DNA of 34,860 nt from Candidatus Stahliibacteriota bacterium (lineage in GTDB: Bacteria > Hydrothermota > Tepidihabitantia > B3-TA06): NCBI GenBank assembly GCA_030670165.1, contig DAOVCF010000003.1:1-34860 (forward strand). Direction: 5' to 3'. The notes under the pieces were generated by a model. It saw only the letters and a program-made list of their open reading frames with translations, had not been told where the DNA came from and ran no database searches. Shown one piece after another: positions 10,612-18,686 of this stretch; within the stretch, counting starts at the first letter, position 1, and each line of letters begins with the position of its first letter. Both the position numbers and the translations under genes were made by a program.

Positions 10612-11984
10612 AGAACCTCCTTGGGCTCTACGTTTTGTTCTTTAAGCTTTGCAAAGAAAAGGTCACGGATACGCTGCAACGCATCGGTGGTTTTGGCCTC
10701 AAAGCGCAATACAAGCACCGGCTGGGTATTGGAGGCTCGAACAAGTCCCCAGCCGTCGGGGAACACTACTCGCGCCCCGTCTATGGTGATGGTCTCATAG
10801 TCCTTGGTAAACTCCTCCTGCAGAGCCTTGACGACCTCGAACTTGCGTTCGTCAGGGCAGGGAACGTGGATCTGGGGGGTGTTGATGTAGGAGGGGACCT
10901 CGGCTGCAAGCTCCGATAGGGGTCTCTTTTGATTCTCAAGAAGCCCAAAAAGTCTCAAGGCCGCATACAGGGCATCGTCGTAACCAAAATACTCGTCGGC
11001 AAAGAAGATGTGTCCGGACATCTCACCTGCGAAGGGAGCTTGTTCTTCGCGGAGCTTTGCCTTGAGGAGCGAGTGGCCCGTTTTGTACATTATAGGATTG
11101 CCGCCTCGCTCCCGGATATACTCCACTATGCCCTGGGAACACTTCACGTCGAATATAATTTTGGCTCCTGGATGTTGCTCCAGCACCTCCGAGGCCAGGA
11201 TAGCCAGAAGCTTATCACCGAAGATCAGCCGCCCCTTCTCGTCCATCGCACCGATCCGGTCGCCGTCACCGTCGAAACCCAGACCCAGATCGGCTCCGTG
11301 CTCCTGCACTAGCCTGCCAAGCTCTTCCATATACTTTGGAACAGTGGGATCGGCAAGATGAACAGGGAAGCGTCCGTCAGGCTCAAGATTTATGTAGGAG
11401 ACGTCAAGAGCAGGGAAGCCGGCAAAAAGCCGCTCAAGCAGCATCCCGGTAGTTCCGTTACCAGAATCTATGATTACCTTTCTCGGTTCCGTAAACTCAA
11501 ACGAGCGGTGCATGTAATTAAGATACGCATGGGTAGGATCGAGTTGCTCTATTCTTCCCGTTCCTTTGCTGAATCTTTCTTCCTCTATTCGTTTTTTAAG
11601 TTCCTGGATGGCATCACCGTACAGGCTTTGTTTCGCTTCGCAGATCTTGAACCCGTTCTGATCAGCGGGGTTGTGGCTTCCGGTAATCATCACCCCGGTA
11701 TCCAGATCGAAATGGTGCAGGGTGAAGTAAAGCAAAGGGGTGGGTATAACGCCCAGATCCACCACGTTAACGCCTGCAGCTTTGATTCCTTCTGAGAGAT
11801 TATCAAACAACCTTGGCGAGCTTAACCGGATGTCACGTCCGACCGCGACCCACACAACCCCGCGCTCGGCTGCTCGTGATGCAAGTGCCCGACCAATTGA
11901 GGCTACCGCCTCGTGGGTGAAATCCCGATCGGCTACACCGCGGATGTCATAGGCACGGAAGATTAAAGGATTTACATCCCCCAT
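10608..11984 (-). CDS. Phosphomannomutase/phosphoglucomutase
   Basis: FRAYDIRGVADRD, MITGSHNP (catalytic Ser loop), FDGDGDRIGAMDEKG, GEMSGHIFF, RASNTQPVLVLRFE. Confidence 0.95.
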   Translation of the reverse strand: MGDVNPLIFRAYDIRGVADRDFTHEAVASIGRALASRAAERGVVWVAVGRDIRLSSPRLFDNLSEGIKAAGVNVVDLGVIPTPLLYFTLHHFDLDTGVMITGSHNPADQNGFKICEAKQSLYGDAIQELKKRIEEERFSKGTGRIEQLDPTHAYLNYMHRSFEFTEPRKVIIDSGNGTTGMLLERLFAGFPALDVSYINLEPDGRFPVHLADPTVPKYMEELGRLVQEHGADLGLGFDGDGDRIGAMDEKGRLIFGDKLLAILASEVLEQHPGAKIIFDVKCSQGIVEYIRERGGNPIMYKTGHSLLKAKLREEQAPFAGEMSGHIFFADEYFGYDDALYAALRLFGLLENQKRPLSELAAEVPSYINTPQIHVPCPDERKFEVVKALQEEFTKDYETITIDGARVVFPDGWGLVRASNTQPVLVLRFEAKTTDALQRIRDLFFAKLKEQNVEPKEVL

Positions 11985-12042
11985 CTACATCTCCTTGTTA
12001 CATTGCGGGTTACGCTTATGTTGATCTATCCCGGCTATTTCC

Positions 12043-12753
12043 TTATTGAGCAATTATACCCAGCCACTCCCTTAGAAGGAACTGAACGCGACCTATCAGG
12101 AGCGAAACACGCGACATGACCGTAAGCCCGAAGGTGGCGCCGAATCCCAGCATGATGAATACGATGCCTACCTTGGAAACAGGGCTCAACACACTTTTTT
12201 CTTTGCGTGAGAAGAAGAAGTAGGCGAGGGTGGTGAGTATTCCTATAAGCAGTATAATCGCCCAGATGCCTGGCCAGGGGTTTCCGGGTTGGAACATCTT
12301 AGGCAAAACCAGGGATGCCTTGGTCTGCTCGAATATGGTGGCCTGGAAGATGAGCGGGATTGCGATACCCGATCCTATACCCAGAGCGATTGAGATGGGG
12401 ATTCGCACCAGCCAGGAGACTTTGGGTATGAGTCGTGTGAAGTAAAGGAGTCCTATAGCGATGGGTATTATGAGGATGAGACGCCCTTGCACGAACAAGG
12501 GGCGCAGCGCGATCTGCCATAAGCCCAGCCACCAGGTCAGGGCCAGGCCGTAACCTAATGCAAGGCCCACGAAGAGGTGTTCGGCTACCCTGTAGATCGG
12601 ATTGTCACGGTAGAGTATGCTGAAGATGGCAAGCGTAAGTAAGGCGGCGATCCAAACCCATACGCTCTTTGAGACCGGAAGGAAGACGATGGCTAGAACG
12701 ATCAATACCACTGCGACTGCCAGGAAAATTACTGTAGGGATCCACTTCTTCAT
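12043..12753 (-). CDS. Uncharacterised polytopic membrane protein, last gene of the DUF6754-associated cassette
   Basis: 236 aa with multiple hydrophobic segments. Its ATG overlaps the upstream stop (ATGA) at 12750-12753. Confidence 0.72.
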   Translation of the reverse strand: MKKWIPTVIFLAVAVVLIVLAIVFLPVSKSVWVWIAALLTLAIFSILYRDNPIYRVAEHLFVGLALGYGLALTWWLGLWQIALRPLFVQGRLILIIPIAIGLLYFTRLIPKVSWLVRIPISIALGIGSGIAIPLIFQATIFEQTKASLVLPKMFQPGNPWPGIWAIILLIGILTTLAYFFFSRKEKSVLSPVSKVGIVFIMLGFGATFGLTVMSRVSLLIGRVQFLLREWLGIIAQ

Positions 12754-14297
12754 TTTTTCCTCCCGGTTGTAAAGTAGCTTATGTTGCCGAGGATCACAAA
12801 CAGGATGATTATGAGAAGGGAGGCCGAGAGAGCGGGTAGTGCCTGTGTGCCTCGCAGGAAGATGCTGCGCTGTACTTCTTTCTTAAGCTCCGTTGGTTGC
12901 TCCTCTTCCAGAATCTCGGTTAATTCGGTTCTCAGGATTTCCTCAGCCATAGTCTGGGTGGTTTCAGTACCGGGAAAGTTGATGCTTATCTTGTCTTTCA
13001 AGGCTTCCTTGAGTTCTTGTCTTAATCGGGCTTTTGCTGGCAACTCGGCGGTTAGAATCTCCGGGGGCGGTGGTTGGAAAAGCCCGGTCAAGATATCCCT
13101 TAGTTCAGTATTGATAAGGGCATCCACTTTGGCTTTGATAACCTCTGGTTTCTTCTGCTCTGGCTCGATTTCTAGTCTATCTCCAAGGATTACCCCTAGA
13201 AGTTGCTTTAATTCGATCTTTAGAATGGTGTCCAGCATGACATTAGACACATCGTAGAGGTTGGCGATCGCCAGCATCTTATCTCTGTTCAGTGAAAGCT
13301 CCTGGCCTTCCAAGGTTACGGTGGTGTTTTTGTGTTTTTGTTTTATCACCAGGTTGCGGTAGTAGACGGTGGTGTCAGAAAACTCAATTAAGGAAAGTGG
13401 CTTTTCAAATCTGCTTTTCGATTCTAGGGCTTTTTCTATGCCGGGCAAGTCAAGATCGAACCGCCGGGCCAGACTTACTATGTCGTTTGAATCAGCGTCA
13501 TAGCTCTGCTTTTCTATGGTTACATTGTAGGAGTCCTTTCCAAGGTATTTGACCACCACGTTGGGGTAGTAACGATCCTTTGCCAGGCGTTCGTATTCGG
13601 CGCCCGCCTTCATCCCGGCAAGCATCCCTACGAACTGTTTGGAACCAAGGAAGGGATAGATATCCGCTACTGATACCGCGGTTACGCCTGTAGCCACCGG
13701 AACATCGTAGGGTGTATGGGCGTAGTAGACCCAGTAGCCGTAAAGGCTTGATCCGGTGAAGTCCATTGCAAGGCCTAGGTTGTCGTAGTTCCTTATTCCC
13801 TCCATGACGGGCAGTTCAGACAAAGGGGTGTCGAAGTAATCGGTTGGGAAGACCTGGTCGATAAAGTTGCCCATACCGAGAACTACTGCAACCGGGCTGG
13901 GTTTCCAGCCGAGAAGAACGTAATCTATGCCGTATTCCTTGTTGTGTTCTTCAGCCAGTCTTGTTAGAACCTCAAGGCCGATATCGGTTCCCTGGATAGG
14001 AAGGGCCATAACCAGTAGCGGGATATTCCGAGCGAAGGCGTGACGGATAATCGCTTCGAGTTGAGGTTTAAGCTCGGGTTCGGTCTGGGGATCGAAATCA
14101 ACTGACAGCAAAATGGCCTTTCGTTGACCGTTGGGGTCTATGCTCTCGATGTGATCGAATACGCTTTTTGTCCGTGGCATGGCGCGAACCTTGGACGGGA
14201 GTTTCACCGTGAGTATAAGGGGTACGATCACTGTAACAGCCAGAACCATGTAGATGATGCGGCGATCTATCTTACCTAGTTTTTCCCAGAAGTTCAT
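12750..14297 (-). CDS. Uncharacterised membrane protein with large soluble domain between N- and C-terminal TM segments
   Basis: N-terminal TM (IIYMVLAVTVIVPLILTV), soluble domain (LLSVDFDPQTEPELKPQLEAIIRHAFARNIPLLVMAL..YGIDYVLLGWKPSPVAVVLGMG..), C-terminal TM (ALPALSASLLIIILFVIL). ATGA overlap with the preceding gene. Confidence 0.75.
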   Translation of the reverse strand: MNFWEKLGKIDRRIIYMVLAVTVIVPLILTVKLPSKVRAMPRTKSVFDHIESIDPNGQRKAILLSVDFDPQTEPELKPQLEAIIRHAFARNIPLLVMALPIQGTDIGLEVLTRLAEEHNKEYGIDYVLLGWKPSPVAVVLGMGNFIDQVFPTDYFDTPLSELPVMEGIRNYDNLGLAMDFTGSSLYGYWVYYAHTPYDVPVATGVTAVSVADIYPFLGSKQFVGMLAGMKAGAEYERLAKDRYYPNVVVKYLGKDSYNVTIEKQSYDADSNDIVSLARRFDLDLPGIEKALESKSRFEKPLSLIEFSDTTVYYRNLVIKQKHKNTTVTLEGQELSLNRDKMLAIANLYDVSNVMLDTILKIELKQLLGVILGDRLEIEPEQKKPEVIKAKVDALINTELRDILTGLFQPPPPEILTAELPAKARLRQELKEALKDKISINFPGTETTQTMAEEILRTELTEILEEEQPTELKKEVQRSIFLRGTQALPALSASLLIIILFVILGNISYFTTGRKK

Positions 14298-14956
14298 TTC
14301 GTACCTCCGATGTAGCCGCGTTCAATGCCGAGTATGATCTTCAGTGAGGTTGCGATTCCGCCGAGGCTTGCCCCAAGGAGTATTCCGCGCTTGGCAGCCA
14401 TGTTGGGTACTGAAAGCAGCCATTCGCCGAGGTCTCCGAGAGGTAGCACGTTATAGAAGATGATGGAGAGCATGATGATGAAGGCCGCGATTAGAAGAAG
14501 AATGGAAACCAGCGACTTTGCACGGAACGAACGGTAGGCCGCAGATGCGATGTAGAAGGCAAGCACCGAGAACATCGTGGCTCCTAGAGGAACCATCATG
14601 TAGTTGTAGAAGTTGGCGAAAAGGTAGGTGAAGACCGGGATCTGCTGTCCATGAACGGTTACTGGAAGCCAACTCATGTTTGGAGCGCGTCCGATGATAC
14701 CGATTACGGCCATGATAACTAGTGCACCAAGGGCTATTGGGCTGTAGGCCCATCCTTCCTTCTTGTGCCTGATCTTGGTCGCGTGGTGGGTGACGAAGCT
14801 TGCAAGACCGATGATGAAGGCGAAGGAACCTATAACCCTGAGCCATTCCAGGGCGGTGTTCTTGAAATACTGGGAGAACTGGTGAGGTATGAAGAACTGG
14901 ATCATCAATACGATACCAAGCACCAGGGTTATAGTTAAGGGTATTCTGCGTTTCAT
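14294..14956 (-). CDS. Uncharacterised polytopic membrane protein
   Basis: 220 aa with about six hydrophobic helices. ATGA overlap with 12750..14297. Confidence 0.72.
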   Translation of the reverse strand: MKRRIPLTITLVLGIVLMIQFFIPHQFSQYFKNTALEWLRVIGSFAFIIGLASFVTHHATKIRHKKEGWAYSPIALGALVIMAVIGIIGRAPNMSWLPVTVHGQQIPVFTYLFANFYNYMMVPLGATMFSVLAFYIASAAYRSFRAKSLVSILLLIAAFIIMLSIIFYNVLPLGDLGEWLLSVPNMAAKRGILLGASLGGIATSLKIILGIERGYIGGTK

Positions 14957-14965
14957 GCCGCCCCC

Positions 14966-16111
14966 TTAGACCGAGGTGACGATTTTGGTTGCGAATTCAA
15001 GACCGAATAGAGCAAGAATAGTCAGTACAACAAGGAGTATGCCGATGGTGGCTTTACCCCAGTCCTGGGCCTTGATGGTTCCCACAAGATTGGGTTCCCG
15101 TGAAAGATATGCCGAGGCCGCGTAGAGCTCCTCCCCGATGATGGTGTAGTCGCAGGCGGTGATAAAGAAGGGCAGCTGTGCCGAGGCGTCGGTGCCCGCG
15201 ATCTGGATCGCACCCGAGATGTTACCGGTCTCGGCAAGAAGCAATGATTCCGCGTAGAACATTCCCAGGAAGAAGTTGGTGGCTGGTTTTTCACGAAGCA
15301 TTATCCCGTTGACTGCGGCAACGTAGGCAAACTGACTGGTGGTTACGAAGAATACACTGTCCGGGTTGAATGCGTCAGGACGACCTGCATCAGAGTAAGC
15401 TTCTTTAACGATTTCCCGGGCAACGGTGTACACGATAGGATCTTTATTTGGAACAATGATGGGGGTGTCGTACTGGGCCGCCTTCTTGGCTATCCCTTGC
15501 AGGATGTTAAGCGCCGCGATTGTTGCGATATCACCGATGCCCGAGAGTCCGGGCACGAACAGAATGGGGCGCCCCATCTCTGTGGCGCGGCCTACCGCCT
15601 CGTCAATAGCTTCCAACCCGGCGATCTTTCTGAGAAACAGATTCTTGCCTCGCTTCGCCTGAGAGATGAAGAACGTAACCAGAGAGAAGAAGAAGATCAT
15701 CGCAACCAGAACGTTGATCCTGCCTATATGGAACCACTGTCCAGCGGCCTGGGTTGCAGCCGAGGGCTCTGATACAATCGTTTCTTCCCCGCGAACCGCA
15801 GCCACCTTGTAGGTATAGTCCGTGAAGTTTGCGATCCCTCCGTCATCCACGATACTATCCGTACCTGGTGCGATAACCGCCACTGCTTGGAACTCTCCTC
15901 CTTCTTTAGAACGCAGGATGATGTAATCATCCAGGAGCTTGTCGTCCGGTGAAAGCTTCCAGCGTACTACCAGCTGATGACCTTCGTCGTTGGGAAAGTC
16001 TGAGACTTGGACTTCTGTCGCCGGTCTGATTGGCGGCAGCAGCTCTGCCAGCGAGTCCACTGGCGGTTCCGCCTGGGAGAGGAGAAGCGGAATTAGCATA
16101 AGTAAGGTCAA
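14966..16111 (-). CDS. DUF6754-like protein: signal peptide, fibronectin-III-like domain, TM, soluble domain, C-terminal TM
   Basis: Fn3-like stretch VVRWKLSPDDKLLDDYIILRS...YKVAAV, then GRPILFVPGLSGIGDIATIAALNIL..DTPIIVPNKDPIVYTVAREIV..FAYVAAVNGIMLREKPATNFFLGMFYAESLLLAETG..GAIQIAGTDASAQLPFFITACDYTIIGEELYAASAYLS. DUF6754 named from recalled motif pattern, not searched. Confidence 0.7.
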   Translation of the reverse strand: MTLLMLIPLLLSQAEPPVDSLAELLPPIRPATEVQVSDFPNDEGHQLVVRWKLSPDDKLLDDYIILRSKEGGEFQAVAVIAPGTDSIVDDGGIANFTDYTYKVAAVRGEETIVSEPSAATQAAGQWFHIGRINVLVAMIFFFSLVTFFISQAKRGKNLFLRKIAGLEAIDEAVGRATEMGRPILFVPGLSGIGDIATIAALNILQGIAKKAAQYDTPIIVPNKDPIVYTVAREIVKEAYSDAGRPDAFNPDSVFFVTTSQFAYVAAVNGIMLREKPATNFFLGMFYAESLLLAETGNISGAIQIAGTDASAQLPFFITACDYTIIGEELYAASAYLSREPNLVGTIKAQDWGKATIGILLVVLTILALFGLEFATKIVTSV

Positions 16112-16120
16112 ATGCCCCTC

Positions 16121-16429
16121 CTATTTAAAGGCTTCTTTACATTTGCACGGCTTTGACCCGCACCGCGGGCAGCCCTTTCCGTATTTTGCTCTGGCTTTTT
16201 CCTCAAGGTCTATTCCAGCAAGATTGGCCAAAGTGCACAGCCACGCGAGAACATCGGCAAACTCCTCCCCTTGAGCCTTTTTGTCTGCGTACCTTATTGC
16301 CCGTGCCAATTCACCGACTTCCTCACTGAACCACACAAACGTTCGTGCCAGCCCACGGCCAGAATCCTTGTGGAAGAACTCTTCCTTAATCAAATCTTGA
16401 AACTCACGTACTCCAAGCTTATCTTCCAT
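16121..16429 (-). CDS. MazG-like nucleotide pyrophosphohydrolase with C-terminal CPRCGxxPCKC zinc-knuckle-like tail
   Basis: FSEEVGELARAIRY...EEFADVLAWLCTLANLAGIDLEE matches the MazG EExxE...EExxD pattern. Tail CPRCGSKPCKC. Confidence 0.82.
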   Translation of the reverse strand: MEDKLGVREFQDLIKEEFFHKDSGRGLARTFVWFSEEVGELARAIRYADKKAQGEEFADVLAWLCTLANLAGIDLEEKARAKYGKGCPRCGSKPCKCKEAFK

Positions 16430-16437
16430 TGGCGCTT

Positions 16438-16465
16438 ATGATACGGTTCAGCGGCGCGTTGTCAA
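16438..16465 (-). promoter_or_regulatory. Putative promoter of the MazG/DUF6754 cassette (TTGACA-N16-TATCAT), -10 box ending 8 nt before ATG
   Basis: Minus strand: TTGACA (16465-16460), 16-nt spacer, TATCAT (16443-16438). ATG at 16429. Confidence 0.55.
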
Positions 16466-16621
16466 TACCTACGATCCTTCATGGCTGTTAGACGAATTTT
16501 AGCTGAACCGGGTTTGCACCTGTAATGTCAGTTTAACTTGAGAGAAAGTGTATCTCGATGGCTCACAACACCCTGGGCAGCGCAGCTGTCCGATGGGTAA
16601 AATCAATACAGGCAGAGCGTT

Positions 16622-18043
16622 CTATTCGACCAGTACGACCTTTCCTGCGGTCGCACTGCCCGAAGAGGAACGGATAAAGTAGACGCCAAGCTCGTAACAC
16701 CCGTAACACCCGTAACACTTCCCCCAGGTGATCATTCCAGATGACTCGGTAGCGTGCAGCTCGTCCACCTTGCGGCCAGTTGCGTCAAAGATGGAAGCAT
16801 GAAAGCCTTGTGGGTGATCCGCGTAGCGCAGTACAATCTGTGGGCCGATGGAAGTTACCAGCTTCCAGTTTGGTGCTTCAACAACCCGATCCTCAACAAC
16901 AGCATCCACGTAACCCAGGGAATCGGTCTTGATGAGCCAAAGATCCCTTTCCTCTGCACCAGAAGGGTGAGTAGACCCCACGATGATATAACCCCCGTCG
17001 CTTGTTGCTTGAACACAGCTTCCATAGGCATGGCCTTCTCCTTTATAGGTTCTTTCCCAGCGAGGAACACCACCCAGATTCGTCTTAATCAAAACCGCCT
17101 CATCCTCAGGGTTTGACGCCACTATCACGCAGCCATCAGAAGCCAGGGCCATCGAATTGTACCAACCGTCATAATCTACCCAAATCTGGGGCGTAGGGTA
17201 TATGTAGCCATCTTCATCCGCTAAGAATAGACCTAAAGCAAAACGCATAGGCATTATTTCCCAGACCCCACTAATCATGTAATCTCCATCTTCTTTTTCA
17301 CGTACCACAAACCCTTCCGATGCCCCTCCTTCAATGTCATCAAAGGCAGCCGTCCAAAGGGTATCTCCCTGATCGTCAACCTTTAAAAGCCAAAGATCAT
17401 GTCCATATTCTTCTAAGCTGGAGGTATAGCCTGTAACTATATACCCACCATCAGAAGCCTCTTGAACGCAGTGGCCTTCATCATACCATTCTCCTCCATA
17501 GCTCCTCTCCCAAAGAATCTCTCCAAGCGAATCCAGTTTTACTAGCCAAAGATCGCTGTGTTTTCTGCCAGTAATGATGTAACCGTTATCTGTGGTTTGT
17601 TCTATCCAGTTACCTCCTTGCCCCCAGGAGCCTGTTCCCTCATATGTTTGAGTCCACAAGGTGTCTCCAAGGAAATCAGTCTTTAGAAGCCAGGTTATGG
17701 GTAGTCCTGAATCGACCGGGAAAGTCCCTCCAAGGATGATGTAGGCGCCGTCAAAGGTTTGACGCACCCGGAACCCCCAATCCCGGTTCTTGCTTCCGTA
17801 TATCTTTGTCCAGACCGTATCCCCCAAAGGATCGGTTTTTAAAAGCCAGAGATCGCTCTCTCCCGCACCGAATGAGCGAGTATATCCTGTGATAACGTAA
17901 CCTCCGTCATCTGTTTGCTCAACACATCGACCTGCATCGAAACCTACACCGCCGTAGGTGCGTGTCCAGCCGGCGTAGATTGTCTTAGGTATGACGGCAA
18001 ACGTTGTAGCCGACAGTAGAATGAATAAGGGCTTCCTACACAT
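16622..18043 (-). CDS. Secreted repeat protein, paralogous in repeat type to 5220..6374, with T9SS-like C-terminal domain
   Basis: Start re-assigned to ATG at 18043 (GGAGGATGCAATG; MCRKPLFILLSATTFAVIP). Repeats WTRTYGG..D.G.CVEQTDDGGYVITGYTRSFGAGESDLWLLKTD. C-terminus IFDATGRKVDEL..GVYFIRSSSGSATAGKVVLVE. Confidence 0.82.
   Translation of the reverse strand: MCRKPLFILLSATTFAVIPKTIYAGWTRTYGGVGFDAGRCVEQTDDGGYVITGYTRSFGAGESDLWLLKTDPLGDTVWTKIYGSKNRDWGFRVRQTFDGAYIILGGTFPVDSGLPITWLLKTDFLGDTLWTQTYEGTGSWGQGGNWIEQTTDNGYIITGRKHSDLWLVKLDSLGEILWERSYGGEWYDEGHCVQEASDGGYIVTGYTSSLEEYGHDLWLLKVDDQGDTLWTAAFDDIEGGASEGFVVREKEDGDYMISGVWEIMPMRFALGLFLADEDGYIYPTPQIWVDYDGWYNSMALASDGCVIVASNPEDEAVLIKTNLGGVPRWERTYKGEGHAYGSCVQATSDGGYIIVGSTHPSGAEERDLWLIKTDSLGYVDAVVEDRVVEAPNWKLVTSIGPQIVLRYADHPQGFHASIFDATGRKVDELHATESSGMITWGKCYGCYGCYELGVYFIRSSSGSATAGKVVLVE
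16692..16718 (-). repeat. 9-bp tandem repeat GTGTTACGG (three units), encodes CYGCYGCYELG
   Basis: Plus strand tCGTAACAC CCGTAACAC CCGTAACAC. Confidence 0.9.
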
Positions 18044-18128
18044 TGCATCCTCCTGGTTTTTGCCGGTTGCCCGGCGTTTACCTGAGCCAAAGACCATCTT
18101 GTAAAAACCGCTCTATGTCATTTTATCT

Positions 18129-18156
18129 ATAATAGGTTGATTTTAGGGTTTGTCAA
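18129..18156 (-). promoter_or_regulatory. Putative promoter for the 16622..18043 gene (TTGACA-N16-TATTAT)
   Basis: Minus strand: TTGACA (18156-18151), 16-nt spacer, TATTAT (18134-18129). Confidence 0.55.
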
Positions 18157-18214
18157 GCAGGAAAAACCCGAAATTATCAGAAAAGCACAACAGATTCGTG
18201 GGGTGAAAAGAATG

Positions 18215-18242
18215 TTGACAACTTATCTTGACGGAGTAGAAT
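18215..18242 (+). promoter_or_regulatory. Putative tRNA-Thr promoter (TTGACA-N16-TAGAAT)
   Basis: TTGACA 18215-18220, spacer 18221-18236, TAGAAT 18237-18242. tRNA begins at 18256. Confidence 0.65.
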
Positions 18243-18255
18243 TCCGATAGACTAT

Positions 18256-18329
18256 TCCGGAGTAGCTCAGTTGGTCAGAGCAGCGGTTTTGTAAACCGCA
18301 GGTCGGGGGTTCGACTCCCTTCTCCGGCT
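18256..18329 (+). tRNA. tRNA-Thr (anticodon TGT)
   Basis: Cloverleaf: acceptor tccggag/ctccggc, D arm gctcagttggtcagagc, anticodon stem gcggt-ttTGTaa-accgc, T arm gggggttcgactccctt. The 1:72 pair is T.C. Confidence 0.93.
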
Positions 18330-18339
18330 TTTTTCTCGG

Positions 18340-18367
18340 TTGACAATCCTGTCACCTGGTGTAAAAT
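18340..18367 (+). promoter_or_regulatory. Putative tRNA-Tyr promoter (TTGACA-N16-TAAAAT)
   Basis: TTGACA 18340-18345, spacer 18346-18361, TAAAAT 18362-18367. Confidence 0.65.
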
Positions 18368-18393
18368 TTAGGTCCGAATAATCTTAAATGATC

Positions 18394-18476
18394 GGGTAGG
18401 TACCCAAGTGGCCAAAGGGGGCAGACTGTAAATCTGCTGGCGAATGCCTTCGGGGGTTCGAATCCTCCCCTGCCCA
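18394..18476 (+). tRNA. tRNA-Tyr (anticodon GTA), long variable arm
   Basis: Acceptor gggtagg/cctgccc, anticodon stem gcaga-ctGTAaa-tctgc, class II variable arm, T arm with ggttcgaatc. Confidence 0.95.
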
Positions 18477-18511
18477 TTATTCTTCCTTTCAAAAGATGTG
18501 GCAAATAAGCT

Positions 18512-18555
18512 GGACAGAAGATGGACAAAAGGTGGACAAATCAAGGACAATTTCC
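18512..18555 (+). repeat. Four GGACA direct repeats at exact 11-bp spacing
   Basis: GGACA at 18512, 18523, 18534 and 18545 (tGGACAgaaga tGGACAaaagg tGGACAaatca aGGACAatttc). Confidence 0.85.
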
Positions 18556-18563
18556 CCGGGGTT

Positions 18564-18592
18564 CCCATAAAGCTACGAAGTAGATTTATGGG
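18564..18592. repeat. Inverted repeat/hairpin CCCATAAA-g-CTAC-gaa-GTAG-a-TTTATGGG
   Basis: 12 of 13 positions pair (8 bp + 1 mismatch + 4 bp) with a 3-nt loop. Confidence 0.85.
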
Positions 18593-18627
18593 GTAAAAAA
18601 AGTGGGACAAGGCGCGACTGCGTCGCA

Positions 18628-18671
18628 ATTACAGATTACAGATTGAAGATTCAAGATTGAAAGATTTAAAG
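18628..18671 (+). repeat. Imperfect 7/8-bp tandem repeat ATTNNAG
   Basis: attacag attacag attgaag attcaag attgaaag atttaaag. Confidence 0.85.
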
Positions 18672-18686
18672 ATAGCTCCGCAAGCG

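Noticed and set aside
16445-16509. GGTTCAGC...GCTGAACC inverted repeat near the mazG-like promoter
   Set aside because: 8-bp arms about 50 nt apart; plausible by chance, and one arm overlaps the promoter spacer.
16578-16600. GGGCAGC-GCA-GCTGTCC hairpin downstream of the 16622..18043 gene as an intrinsic terminator
   Set aside because: No U-tract follows on either strand, so the terminator call is not supported.
16692-16718. Short tandem repeats (also at 32420 and 33137) considered as CRISPR
   Set aside because: 9-bp contiguous units without spacers.
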